Assembly (NCBI GenBank): GCA_046317915.1
Contig: JBKCVJ010000055.1
Span: 1 to 64,000 of the forward strand
Length of the DNA: 64,000 nucleotides
Origin: Pollutibacter sp046317915
Lineage (GTDB): Bacteria > Bacteroidota > Bacteroidia > Chitinophagales > Chitinophagaceae
Reading direction: 5' to 3'
Below, in pieces: positions 51,268 through 60,620 of the stretch (its first letter is position 1; the number at the start of each line of letters is the position of its first letter). A model generated the notes under the pieces. It worked only from the letters and a program-made list of their open reading frames with translations. It did not search any database and was not told where the DNA came from. The translations under genes were made by a program, and so were the position numbers.

Positions 51268-52281
51268 ATGTTTTGGAACGTACGCTTGTATTCCTGTATC
51301 CTTTGCCTGCTCGCGTTAACCGCCGGCGGGTCCTATGGACAGACCCGCGGTGGCGGTTCTAAGATCAAGACGATCATCATTGACGCTGGTCATGGTGGCA
51401 GCGATGTGGGTGCCCGGGGGCGTTACTCCACGGAAGCCCAGATCACCCTTCAGATCTCCAATAAGCTTGAAGATATCATGAAACAGATGTTGCCGGATAC
51501 GCGCATCGTCATGACCCGGAAAACAGACATCTACCACAATGTAAAGGAGAAGGCGAGCATCGCGAACTCGCAAGGTGGAGATCTCTTTGTATGTGTGCAC
51601 GTCAATGCTGCATCTCCCATCAAACATAAAGAGCTGACAGGTTACAAAACTGTAACCTACTATACCGGCAAAGGCAAGAACCGTAAGAAAAAAACGAGAA
51701 AAGATCCTGTTTACAAAACCTGGACAACGCCAAATCCCCGTTATGGCACATCTTCCTATGTCTTTGCAGCGGATCGGTTAGACGAGAAAGCCAGTGGTAT
51801 TGCAGCAGATGAGCGGTTTGAGTCTGAATCCGAAGTGACCGATATCCCTGACCCAACCAGTCCGGAAGCGATCATAAAAGCCAGGCTTTGGTCGCAGAAA
51901 TTCTTCAAAGGGTCCGTCAGGCTCGCTACAATGATTGAGAACGAGTTCACAGCCATCGGCAGAAAAAGCCTTGGTGTGCTGCAGCGGAATGAAAAAGGCA
52001 TCTGGGTTTTGCAGGCAACCAATATGCCTGCGGTATTGATTGAAACTGGTTTTATTACCAACTCAGAGGAAGAAGACTACCTTAATTCAGATGCAGGGCA
52101 AAAGGAAATGGCCGAAGCCATTGCACGAGCCGTGGTGAATTATAAGGCGATGGTAGATGCCCCGAAGTCTGCTGAATCAAGTGGTTCCGGGGCAGCAGCG
52201 CCAAAGAAACCAGCTACTCCCGCACCTGCACCATCCACCAAATCAACTGCGGCTAATACCGGAGCGGACAAGCGCAGGTAA
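51268..52281 (+). CDS. N-acetylmuramoyl-L-alanine amidase (Amidase_3)
   Basis: This 337-residue exported zinc amidase cuts the bond between MurNAc and the stem peptide. After a signal peptide (LALTAGGSYG) come the zinc residues IIIDAGHGGSDVGARG (His), TEAQITLQ (Glu), VCVHVNA (His) and the catalytic IETGFITN (Glu). An insertion rich in Lys (GKGKNRKKKTRKDP) lies within the fold, and the C-terminus is an Ala/Pro/Lys-rich tail. It is the first gene of the plus-strand amidase-mlaD-OstA series. Confidence 0.93.
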   Translation: MFWNVRLYSCILCLLALTAGGSYGQTRGGGSKIKTIIIDAGHGGSDVGARGRYSTEAQITLQISNKLEDIMKQMLPDTRIVMTRKTDIYHNVKEKASIANSQGGDLFVCVHVNAASPIKHKELTGYKTVTYYTGKGKNRKKKTRKDPVYKTWTTPNPRYGTSSYVFAADRLDEKASGIAADERFESESEVTDIPDPTSPEAIIKARLWSQKFFKGSVRLATMIENEFTAIGRKSLGVLQRNEKGIWVLQATNMPAVLIETGFITNSEEEDYLNSDAGQKEMAEAIARAVVNYKAMVDAPKSAESSGSGAAAPKKPATPAPAPSTKSTAANTGADKRR

Positions 52282-52357
52282 GAGAATTCGAAGGCTCGGT
52301 AAAGTTTTTATATTTTCGTTCCTGACAGGGACCTTGTTCCGGTCTAAAAAATTGCGG

Positions 52358-53359
52358 ATGACCATTTCCAATGAAACAAAGATAGGTGCGCTTGCTGCCG
52401 TAGCCATCACCCTGCTTGTGTTGGGCTTCAACTTCCTGAAAGGGAAAAACATGTTCAACCGGAAGCATGAGGTGTATGCAGTCTTCAAAAAAGTAGACGG
52501 CCTGGTTACCTCAGATGCGGTTAAGATCAACGGTCTGGATGTGGGAAAGGTATATGAGATCGCAGAAGTGGATCCGGAGATGACAGGGATTGTGATAACG
52601 ATAAACCTTACGAAAGATGTAGCCATCCCAGACGATTCATATGCTGTGATCAACTCCAGCCCGCTGGGTTCCTCGGTGGTGAATGTGGTGAAAGGCAAAA
52701 GCAGTAACCTGATCAAAGAAGGCGATACCCTCCGCACCATTGCCAGTGCAGGATTACTGGACGAATTAAAATCCAGCCTCAATCCAACTTTGAATAATGT
52801 GAATGGCACGCTTACTTCATTAGATTCACTTGTAGAAGTAGTTGGCGGAACCATGGACCCGGCAACCCGTAAACATCTGCAGGCAATGATCGCCAACCTG
52901 GAAGCGTCTACCAAGGCCCTCAACACTATGATGGCTGTAAACGGTGCCATCGGTAAAACGATGGCGAATATGAATGCCATCACAGCAAATCTCAGCAACG
53001 ATAAGGACACCATTAACCAGATCCTTGGCAATGTGGAGAAAGCAACCGCCAATTTTGCGGCCATCGATATCAATCCCACTTTAACAAAGCTTCAGCAGAC
53101 AGCTGACCAATTGAATACTACCTTAGCAAAGATCAATTCCAATGAGGGCAGCCTGGGCTTACTGATGAACGACAAAAAATTATACAACAACCTTAATGCA
53201 ACAGCCAACAGCATGAATGTATTGCTGCAGGATTTCAGGTTGCACCCCAAAAGGTATGTCAGCTTCTCCGTGTTCGGTAAGAAAGATAAAAGCGAGCCAC
53301 TGACCAAACCGCTTGAAGATTCACTGCAAGCGCCTACTCCCAGTACCGATAAGAAATGA
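52358..53359 (+). CDS. MCE-domain protein, MlaD family
   Basis: This 333-residue protein has one N-terminal membrane helix (about 8-27, IGALAAVAITLLVLGF), an MCE domain (about 36-115, with VDGLVTSDAVKINGLDVGKV) and a helical C-terminal region that probably forms a tunnel-like hexamer stalk. MlaD proteins bind phospholipids and feed an ABC transporter that maintains outer-membrane lipid asymmetry. No mlaE or mlaF is in the window, so they are elsewhere. The ATG at 52358 is chosen because the longer frame crosses the amidase 3' end. It overlaps the next gene by 4 nt. Confidence 0.88.
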   Translation: MTISNETKIGALAAVAITLLVLGFNFLKGKNMFNRKHEVYAVFKKVDGLVTSDAVKINGLDVGKVYEIAEVDPEMTGIVITINLTKDVAIPDDSYAVINSSPLGSSVVNVVKGKSSNLIKEGDTLRTIASAGLLDELKSSLNPTLNNVNGTLTSLDSLVEVVGGTMDPATRKHLQAMIANLEASTKALNTMMAVNGAIGKTMANMNAITANLSNDKDTINQILGNVEKATANFAAIDINPTLTKLQQTADQLNTTLAKINSNEGSLGLLMNDKKLYNNLNATANSMNVLLQDFRLHPKRYVSFSVFGKKDKSEPLTKPLEDSLQAPTPSTDKK

Positions 53360-54975
53360 CCAGAGTTTTTCTAGCAACACTGTTTATTGTATTCTCACTG
53401 AATGGTTTTTCCCAAACCAATAGAGACACGCTGCCACTTAATACTGCTGACACCGGGAGAATTATCCATCTGGTACGTGCCAAAACTTTCCGACTGGTAA
53501 AAGTAGACAGTGTTAACAGTCTGTTGCAATTGATCGGGAACGTTGTATTGGTACAAGGAAATACAACTTTTTACTGCGATAGTGCTGTTCAGGATGAACG
53601 ACTGAACCAGATCGAAGCATTTGGAAATGTGCATATCAATGATTCAGACAGTGTGCACACCTATTCACAGTATGCAAAATACCTGGGGAACACCAAGATG
53701 GCGTATCTCAAAAAAAAGGTAAGGCTTACGGATGGTAAGGGAACCCTCACTACGGAAGAGTTGGAATACGATCTCAATTCAGGCATCGGTATCTATAAAA
53801 CACCCGGCAAACTGGTGAATGGCAACAATGTGCTCACCAGTAAAGAAGGTTACTATTATTCTGATACCAAGGAAGCATATTTCATCAATGATGTAAAACT
53901 CGTGAGTCCTGACCGGACGGTAGCAACTGATACCTTGCTGTATAATATGCAACAGGATGTGTTCACCATCGTCTCCCCCACAACCATCAATGATGGTAAA
54001 TCCGTGATCCGCACCCGGGCGGGAATCTATGACGCAAAAAATGGCCTTGCTGATTTTTCCGAGAGAACCACTATACAGGACAGCACGCAGGAAATCACTG
54101 CAGACAGGATACGATTTGATAAAACTTCCGGTGAAGGATCGGCAGACGGAAATGTGATTTACAAAGACACAGCTCAAGGTGTTACGATTATAGCAGGAAC
54201 TACGGCTTTCAATAACAAGACCAGTAAAGTACTGGCCACACGCAAACCTGTGATGATCATCAAACAGGAAAATGACTCTATCTATATTGCGGCCGATACG
54301 TTGCTCTCCTCAAAAATGGTCAGTAAGCCAAGTGTAAAGACTGATTCCGCCGCAGTGAAAATGAAGGATACAATGCGAACTGCCAAAGAGTTAAATGTGA
54401 AAGAAGCAGACAGCATCCGTTTCTTTCAGGCTTACCGGCATGTACGGATTTTTTCCGATTCCCTGCAAGGTGTTTGTGACAGCTTATATTATTCCGCTGA
54501 AGACTCTACGTTCAGGATGTATACAGACCCTATTGTATGGTCTACCAATAACCAGTTATTCGGGGATACGATCTATATGACCACACGCAACAAGAAACCG
54601 GATCAATTGTATGTTTTTGAAAATGGTTTTGCTATTAGCAGAACACGCGAAAACTTTTACAACCAGATCAGGGGGAACAGGATCAACGGCGGTTTTGCAA
54701 ATGGCGAGATAGAATTTATGCGCGCCAAAGGCAATGCAGAAAGTGTTTATTATCTGCAAGACGATGACAGCGCATACATCGGCATGAACTACGCGAAAGC
54801 AGATGCCATCACCATGTTATTTGGGAAAGAAGGACTCAAACGGGTGAGTTGGGTAAATGCCGTTGAAGGCACCAATTTCCCCATGAGCCAGATCCCGGAA
54901 GACAAAAAGCAACTGCGATCATTCCGGTGGATTGATGGCAGGCGGCCAAAGAGCAGATTGGAACTGTTTGAATAA
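53356..54975 (+). CDS. OstA-like protein (LptA-type periplasmic bridge)
   Basis: This 539-residue protein has a signal peptide (FIVFSLNGFSQ) and repeated OstA/LptA-like segments: VVLVQGNTTFYCDSAVQ near 70, EAFGNVHINDSDSVHTY, KVRLTDGKGTLTTEEL and GNVIYKDTAQGVTI. Such beta-jellyroll repeats form the LPS bridge in Gram-negative bacteria, though at about 540 residues it is much longer than E. coli LptA. It is a Bacteroidota form. It overlaps mlaD by 4 nt. Confidence 0.85.
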   Translation: MTRVFLATLFIVFSLNGFSQTNRDTLPLNTADTGRIIHLVRAKTFRLVKVDSVNSLLQLIGNVVLVQGNTTFYCDSAVQDERLNQIEAFGNVHINDSDSVHTYSQYAKYLGNTKMAYLKKKVRLTDGKGTLTTEELEYDLNSGIGIYKTPGKLVNGNNVLTSKEGYYYSDTKEAYFINDVKLVSPDRTVATDTLLYNMQQDVFTIVSPTTINDGKSVIRTRAGIYDAKNGLADFSERTTIQDSTQEITADRIRFDKTSGEGSADGNVIYKDTAQGVTIIAGTTAFNNKTSKVLATRKPVMIIKQENDSIYIAADTLLSSKMVSKPSVKTDSAAVKMKDTMRTAKELNVKEADSIRFFQAYRHVRIFSDSLQGVCDSLYYSAEDSTFRMYTDPIVWSTNNQLFGDTIYMTTRNKKPDQLYVFENGFAISRTRENFYNQIRGNRINGGFANGEIEFMRAKGNAESVYYLQDDDSAYIGMNYAKADAITMLFGKEGLKRVSWVNAVEGTNFPMSQIPEDKKQLRSFRWIDGRRPKSRLELFE

Positions 54976-54976
54976 G

Positions 54977-54984
54977 TATATTTG
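54977..54984 (+). promoter_or_regulatory. Promoter -7 box TATATTTG before nhaA
   Basis: TATATTTG fits TAnnTTTG and ends 3 nt before the ATG at 54988, predicting a leaderless transcript. It overlaps the end of the OstA-like gene region. Confidence 0.45.
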
Positions 54985-54987
54985 ACG

Positions 54988-56145
54988 ATGCTGAAGAGAA
55001 TAAGGCGTCGCTTACGCACGCCGCTGCAAAAAATCATACATGACAGTCGCTCCCTGGGCATCATTTTAACCCTCTGCACCTTGCTTTCCCTGTGGCTCGC
55101 CAACGGCAACTGGGGCCAACAATACCTCAGCCTATGGCTTGCCGAGACACATTTTCCTGACGTTCTGCATCTACCGCATAGTGTGCTTCATTGGATCAAT
55201 GACCTTTTAATGGCGATCTTCTTTTTCCTCGTGGGTATGGAGATCAAGCGGGAATTGCTGGATGGCGAGTTGAAAGAAATGAAGCGCGCATTGTTGCCCA
55301 TCTTTGGCGCCATTGGCGGAATGGTGGTACCCGCCATGCTGTATAATCTCTTCAACAAGGGTACGGCCTATGTTGGGGGTTGGGGAATACCGATGGCTAC
55401 GGACATTGCATTTTCACTGGGCATTGCGTCCTTACTGGGAAAAAGGGTTCCGGTATCCCTGAAGATATTCCTGACCGCGCTGGCCATCATTGATGACCTT
55501 GGCGCCATTGCCATGATCGCGATATTTTATGGCGGCCATATTCAATGGGGATACCTGGGTGCTTCACTTGCTTTGCTGGCCGTGATCTATTTCATGGGCA
55601 AGAAACAGTGGCCTTTATTCATCCGTGTGATACTTGCATTTGTGTTGTGGTATTGCGTATTCAATTCCGGGGTGCATGCCACGGTGGCTGGGGTGTTGTT
55701 TGCGTTTACGATTCCGTTAAAAGAATTGGTTCATCTGGAACATCGGTTACACGTGCCCGTTAACTTCCTTGTCTTGCCCATTTTTGCACTTGCCAATACA
55801 GCGATTGTTTTACCGGACGATATCATGGGCGCGCTTCAGTCTACGCTCAACTACGGTATTCTGGCAGGGCTGGTGATCGGTAAACCCCTCGGGATTCTAT
55901 TGTTTTGCTATGTGCTTGTTCGGCTGGGCTGGGGAAAACTTCCATCCAACGTCAGTTGGATGGAGATGGCTGGAGTGGGTATGCTTGCAGGCATCGGCTT
56001 TACGATGTCAATTTTTATATCTATGCTCGCTTTTTCCGATCCCTCTACACAGGATGCGGCAAAAATCGGTGTGTTGCTGGCCAGTCTCGCTGCCGTTGTC
56101 CTTGGCGCAATTACCTTGCGCATATGGGGAAGCAACTCGGAGTAA
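54988..56145 (+). CDS. nhaA: Na+/H+ antiporter NhaA
   Basis: This 385-residue protein has about 12 helices with NhaA landmarks: the periplasmic-helix pattern FFFLVGMEIKRELLDGELK near residue 75, ATDIAFSLG (Asp of the ion path) near 135, and IIDDLGAIAMIAIFY (the Asp pair) near 170. It exports Na+ for pH and salt homeostasis. The basic N-terminus (MLKRIRRRLRTPLQK) is common. The ATG at 54988 is preferred over a TTG two codons upstream. Confidence 0.95.
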   Translation: MLKRIRRRLRTPLQKIIHDSRSLGIILTLCTLLSLWLANGNWGQQYLSLWLAETHFPDVLHLPHSVLHWINDLLMAIFFFLVGMEIKRELLDGELKEMKRALLPIFGAIGGMVVPAMLYNLFNKGTAYVGGWGIPMATDIAFSLGIASLLGKRVPVSLKIFLTALAIIDDLGAIAMIAIFYGGHIQWGYLGASLALLAVIYFMGKKQWPLFIRVILAFVLWYCVFNSGVHATVAGVLFAFTIPLKELVHLEHRLHVPVNFLVLPIFALANTAIVLPDDIMGALQSTLNYGILAGLVIGKPLGILLFCYVLVRLGWGKLPSNVSWMEMAGVGMLAGIGFTMSIFISMLAFSDPSTQDAAKIGVLLASLAAVVLGAITLRIWGSNSE

Positions 56146-56154
56146 GCGGATGAT

Positions 56155-56505
56155 TTACTTCATGACAAACCGGACCGAAAGCCCTACGGCAGCGGGCTCA
56201 AAGCCTACTTCCCTGGAAAGGATCAACTCCGGCTTCCAATCTACGGACAGGCTCACTGGCGCTTTTGCAAAGCTGTAATCAAGACCCACCAACCCCATCG
56301 CACCAATACTCGTGGGGTTGAAACTTATGAGTGCTTCCACCGCGCTGTTTGCATTGAAGAAATACTTCAAGCTAACGCCGCTGCCAACAATGGATTGGTC
56401 ACTGGCCACCCTGAGACCGAGTCCGTACTTGTATTCTTGTGATTGGCTACCGAATGCCCAAAAGAGCAGGGTAAGGGTTAAGGGGAAGTGTTTAGGGAGT
56501 TTCAT
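56155..56505 (-). CDS. Small outer-membrane-like beta protein, unknown
   Basis: This 116-residue protein has a signal peptide (LTLLFWAFGSQSQ) and then short alternating strands (YKYGLGLRVAS, AVEALISFNP, MGLVGLDYSF, AAVGLSVRFVMK), the pattern of a small outer-membrane beta-barrel fragment or a lipid-binding beta protein. It is short for a full eight-stranded barrel of this kind. No partner is adjacent except the convergent nhaA. Confidence 0.65.
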   Translation of the reverse strand: MKLPKHFPLTLTLLFWAFGSQSQEYKYGLGLRVASDQSIVGSGVSLKYFFNANSAVEALISFNPTSIGAMGLVGLDYSFAKAPVSLSVDWKPELILSREVGFEPAAVGLSVRFVMK

Positions 56506-56506
56506 C

Positions 56507-56574
56507 GTTAAATGGTTTTAACCCTTTGACCGCCAAAAGAATGCCTGGTAAAGTGAAGGAATCCTCATTTAACG
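56507..56574. promoter_or_regulatory. 9-bp inverted repeat CGTTAAATG...CATTTAACG upstream of the DeoR gene
   Basis: Two perfect 9-bp arms lie 50 nt apart in the 186-nt gap between the 56155 and DeoR genes. A second small palindrome, GTGTA-GT-TACAC, is at 56582-56593. DeoR proteins often control their own genes through repeats of this kind, but the match to any known site is not established. Confidence 0.35.
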
Positions 56575-56691
56575 AAACGATGTGTAGTTACACGTTTTAG
56601 TGCCTGAATCATCAGGAACAATAAATAATTCCCGCATTTTATTGCAGGTATTTGCAGGTTTTTCATTTAATTTAGCTGAGCAACCAACACT

Positions 56692-57441
56692 ATGCTCAAG
56701 AAAGAGAGGCAAGCGCTGATCATCCATCGCGTAAACCTGCACAACAAGGTATTGAGTTCAACCCTCAGCCAGGAGATCAGCGTATCTGAAGACACGATAC
56801 GCAGGGATCTTCAGGAGCTGGCGGATGAAGGCAAGCTGATTAAAGTGCACGGCGGTGCGTTATCGCGCTCATTCAACAACCACTTTCTTCCCGAGAATGA
56901 GATCTATTCCTTCTCCCAGAAAAAAGCGATCGCCATCAAGGCCATATCGCTGATCCAGGATGGCATGTTCATCCTTAGTTCCGGTGGTACCACGGTTATT
57001 GAAATGGCGAAGGCCTTACCTCCCCAACTCAAAGCAACGTTTTTGTCCGGAAGTTTGCCTGTGTTGATGGAATACATGAATCATCCCAACATTGATGTTA
57101 TTGTCATTGGCGACAAGCTTTCAAAAAGTTCCAAGATCACAACCGGCGGGGACGCGCTACAGAAGATCCGGCAGTTTCGTGCTGATCTCTGTTTTTTGGG
57201 GATCAATGCCATTGATCCGCAGCATGGTGTAACAGACAACGACTGGGATGTGGTTCAGTTGAAGCAGGCCATGATTGAATCAGCCAAGAAAGTAGTTTGC
57301 CTAAGCATTATTGAAAAAGTAAACACCACCCAACCCATCCAGGTTTGTCCGCTGAATAAGATCGATATCCTGATTACTGAATCCAATCCTGAAGATCCAA
57401 GATTACAGCCCTATGTCAACGCAGGTGTACGCGTTATTTAA
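56692..57441 (+). CDS. DeoR/GlpR-family transcriptional regulator
   Basis: This 249-residue protein has the DeoR N-terminal helix-turn-helix (SVSEDTIRRDLQELADEGKLIKVHGGAL near 25-55) and a DeoR C-terminal sugar-phosphate sensor domain (SSGGTTVIEMAKAL, then FLSGSLPVLMEYM and DLCFLGINAID). Regulators of this family usually bind sugar phosphates. It lies 43 nt upstream of the SusC gene and is transcribed in the same direction, so it probably controls the SusCD locus or is cotranscribed with it. Confidence 0.9.
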   Translation: MLKKERQALIIHRVNLHNKVLSSTLSQEISVSEDTIRRDLQELADEGKLIKVHGGALSRSFNNHFLPENEIYSFSQKKAIAIKAISLIQDGMFILSSGGTTVIEMAKALPPQLKATFLSGSLPVLMEYMNHPNIDVIVIGDKLSKSSKITTGGDALQKIRQFRADLCFLGINAIDPQHGVTDNDWDVVQLKQAMIESAKKVVCLSIIEKVNTTQPIQVCPLNKIDILITESNPEDPRLQPYVNAGVRVI

Positions 57442-57484
57442 TATGAGATAACTGGCCCAGGTGCCAGACCAAAACCAAACATGT

Positions 57485-60400
57485 ATGAGAAGAAAGCTTA
57501 AGGGTTTTCTGTCTTCGTTCTTTGCATTGCTGATGGCGCTCGGTAGTATGGCGCAAACCAGGAATGTCAGCGGAACGGTAACAGATTCCAAAAACGAACC
57601 AGTGGCCAATGCAACGGTCACGGTAAGAGGTACCAACAGGGCTACACAAACCAATGCCAATGGCTTTTACACCATTGCCGCACAGAAAGGTGAAACGCTG
57701 GTGATCACGGCCATCGGCCAAAAGGATTTTGTGATAACAGTGGGCGACGGCTCGGTGCTGAATGCCAGGGTGGCCGCAGCCGATGGCCTCCTGCAAGAAG
57801 TGGAAATTGTGGGTACCATGGACAGGCGACTAAACAAGCGTGAAGTCTCCTACTCTTCACAAACCGTCAATGGAGACGAAGTAAAGAATTCCCAACGTGA
57901 AAATCTTGTAAATGGTCTGGCTGGCAGGGTTGCAGGTCTTACAGTAAATCCAACTTCAGGTGTTGCAGGTGCCTCTTCACAGATTGTGTTGCGTGGGTTT
58001 AACTCTCTGTCATTGAGTAACCAGCCCCTTTTTGTTGTGGATGGGGTGATCCTGGATAACTCTACACTCGATGAAAACTCGGATGGTGGACGAGGTGTAG
58101 GTCTTGCGTCAGACCGGCCAAACAGGAACTCGGATTACTCTAACAGGATTTCGGATCTCAACCCGAATGATATAGAATCCTACACAATATTGAAAGGGCC
58201 TGAAGCCACGGCACTTTATGGCAGCCAGGCCAGCTCAGGCGCTATTATCATTACAACCAAGAAAGCGAAAAGCAACAAATTTGCTTTGCAATATGACAAT
58301 GCTTTCCGCTGGTCAAGGGTTACCCGTTTCCCTGAAATTTACCAGGGATATAACAACGGTTTGAATGGAGCCCCTTCAAATGTCTTCAACTATTTTGGCC
58401 CGAAATATCCGGAGAATACATTTCTGTTTGATAACATCGATATCTTCTTCAAAGATGGCTGGTCCCAGACCCATAACCTTGGTGCCGACTTCGGCGTGAA
58501 GAATTCAATCTTCCGTGTATCAGGATCGATTTTTGACCAGTCGGGTGTAGTTCCCAACAACACCTACTCCAGGTATAACTTCAGGATCTCCAATACCACC
58601 AAAATTGGTACTAAAATCGATATCATGCCTGCATTGGCATATACTCATACGAAGAATGACAAAGTTTTACGTAGCGCGGGCGGCTATCTGCTGACACTGT
58701 TGCAGTGGCCCAATCAGTTTTCCATCACCAACTATGATGACGCGCAGGGAGGAAAGATTCCCATCTTTAATGCGAACCCGGCGAATGATATCGACAATCC
58801 GTTTTTCAATGTAACCAAGAATATGAGTGCGGATAAGACGGATCGATACCTGGCTACCCTTGGTATCAACATCCGTCCTACGGACTGGCTAACGATCGCC
58901 GGCAGGTTTGGATATGACACGTATAAGACCTATGGTTACCTGCTGATCCATCCCCAGAGTTCTTCCAACACATCATTGGCAAACCAGGGATCACTTGATA
59001 ACTATTGGAGGAGATACAGAGGATACAACCACACTATCACGGCAACAGCAAGAAAATCATTGGGTGATTTCAATTTCCGATTGATGGGCGGTACCATGTG
59101 GCAAAACTACCAGACAGATCAGTTTGCGATTTATGGTATCAGGCTTAAAAACGTGTCAAATACAGACAGTTCAAACACGGATCCTGCGAGCAGGCAAAGG
59201 TTATTGCGCAACAATTTTGGAGAGTATAATAAACAGATCATTCGTCAGCTGGCATACTTTGGTGAGTTTGCGGTGAACTATAAGAACATGATCTTCCTGA
59301 ACTATACCCACAGGTTTGAATCGGCTTCTACCCTGCCGGCAAAAAACAGGAATTATAACTACCCAGGTATAGGTATGAGTGCGATCATGTCAGACATCCT
59401 GCCATTCCTGAAAAAAGGAGATGTGTTGAGTTACTGGAAACTGCGGGCTTCGTTGGCTAGCACGGCCAGGTTGAATACGCCATACTCAACGCAGTCTGTA
59501 TTCGTCAACAACTTTGCAAGTGGCGGCGGATTCTCTTATGGTTTTACCAACGCCAACCCGGATTTGCGTCCGGAACGTCAGCAGACTTACGAGATTGGTA
59601 CCGAGATGCGTTTCTTTAAGAACAAGTTTGGCATAGAAGCAACTTATTATAATACGCTGAACAAAGATCAGATCATCGAGAACTTCCGTTTGAGTTATGG
59701 CACTGGTTTCGTATTAAATACGCAGAATGCTGCTAGTACCCGCAATACGGGGGTGGAAATTGTTGTTACGGCACCACTGGTCAACAACCGCAATTTCGGA
59801 TGGAACATGCAGGCGAATTTTAACAAGATGTGGAACAAGGTTATCAATATGCCACCAAATGTGAGCGAGTATTATATTGCAGATACCTGGTTGTATGGTA
59901 ACGCTCGTGGTGGTCTGGTATTGAATGGACGCACGACTTCGATTACTGCGAACACTTACCAACGCAATACTGCTGGTCAATTGGTTATCAATCCTAACAA
60001 TGGTGTGCCTGTAGTAGATGGCACATTCAAATTGGCGGGCGACAGGAATCCTGATTTTACCCTGGGATGGTCAAACAACTTAAGGTACAAAAACTGGAGG
60101 TTGAATGTGCTGTGGGATCTGAAGATGGGTGGTGATATCTTCAATGGTACTGCGATGTTCCTGACCAGGATCGGAAGACACCCAATAACAGCAGACAGGG
60201 AAACTGGTCGTGTGGTTGAAGGTGTGTTGAACGATGGTAAGCAGAACTCAGCAACCCCAACCGCCAATACCATCAGCATCGTACCACATCTTAACAGTGC
60301 CTTCTACCAAACGATGCCTGAAGAAGCCTTCATCGAGAAAGATGTCAATTGGCTGCGCTTACGTGATGTGACGCTCAGCTATGTGTGCAGTCCAAGACCG

Positions 60401-60601
60401 TTGAAGGATTTCAGGTCCCTGAAAACACTTGAGTTTTTTGTTACTGGTAACGACCTCTTCATGTTCACCAATTACACCGGTGCCGATCCACAAGTGAATG
60501 GTAATACTGCGGGTTCAAGAGGTGTGGGCGGTTTCGGTTTCGACTATGGAACCCTTGCCGTACCTATCAGCCTGAACTTTGGTTTGAGGGCAGGATTTTA
60601 A
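57485..60601 (+). CDS. SusC/RagA-family TonB-linked outer-membrane transporter
   Basis: This 1038-residue outer-membrane protein has a signal peptide (LLMALGSMAQ), a CarboxypepD_reg-like domain (about 20-105), a SusC plug (QRENLVNGLAGRVAGLTVN; VLRGFNSLSLSNQPLFVVDGV near 185; ALYGSQASSGAIIITTKK near 255) and a barrel ending in Phe (LNFGLRAGF). It forms the channel for the SusD lipoprotein encoded 20 nt downstream. The substrate is not apparent because no glycoside hydrolase or peptidase lies nearby. The ATG at 57485 is preferred over a GTG 8 codons earlier. Confidence 0.95.
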   Translation: MRRKLKGFLSSFFALLMALGSMAQTRNVSGTVTDSKNEPVANATVTVRGTNRATQTNANGFYTIAAQKGETLVITAIGQKDFVITVGDGSVLNARVAAADGLLQEVEIVGTMDRRLNKREVSYSSQTVNGDEVKNSQRENLVNGLAGRVAGLTVNPTSGVAGASSQIVLRGFNSLSLSNQPLFVVDGVILDNSTLDENSDGGRGVGLASDRPNRNSDYSNRISDLNPNDIESYTILKGPEATALYGSQASSGAIIITTKKAKSNKFALQYDNAFRWSRVTRFPEIYQGYNNGLNGAPSNVFNYFGPKYPENTFLFDNIDIFFKDGWSQTHNLGADFGVKNSIFRVSGSIFDQSGVVPNNTYSRYNFRISNTTKIGTKIDIMPALAYTHTKNDKVLRSAGGYLLTLLQWPNQFSITNYDDAQGGKIPIFNANPANDIDNPFFNVTKNMSADKTDRYLATLGINIRPTDWLTIAGRFGYDTYKTYGYLLIHPQSSSNTSLANQGSLDNYWRRYRGYNHTITATARKSLGDFNFRLMGGTMWQNYQTDQFAIYGIRLKNVSNTDSSNTDPASRQRLLRNNFGEYNKQIIRQLAYFGEFAVNYKNMIFLNYTHRFESASTLPAKNRNYNYPGIGMSAIMSDILPFLKKGDVLSYWKLRASLASTARLNTPYSTQSVFVNNFASGGGFSYGFTNANPDLRPERQQTYEIGTEMRFFKNKFGIEATYYNTLNKDQIIENFRLSYGTGFVLNTQNAASTRNTGVEIVVTAPLVNNRNFGWNMQANFNKMWNKVINMPPNVSEYYIADTWLYGNARGGLVLNGRTTSITANTYQRNTAGQLVINPNNGVPVVDGTFKLAGDRNPDFTLGWSNNLRYKNWRLNVLWDLKMGGDIFNGTAMFLTRIGRHPITADRETGRVVEGVLNDGKQNSATPTANTISIVPHLNSAFYQTMPEEAFIEKDVNWLRLRDVTLSYVCSPRPLKDFRSLKTLEFFVTGNDLFMFTNYTGADPQVNGNTAGSRGVGGFGFDYGTLAVPISLNFGLRAGF

Positions 60602-60620
60602 ACGTTAATATCATTTCAAT

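Noticed and set aside
52243..53079. 278-residue minus-strand ORF opposite mlaD
   Set aside because: It is a shadow of the MlaD frame, rich in Ser/Leu/Thr, with no motif.
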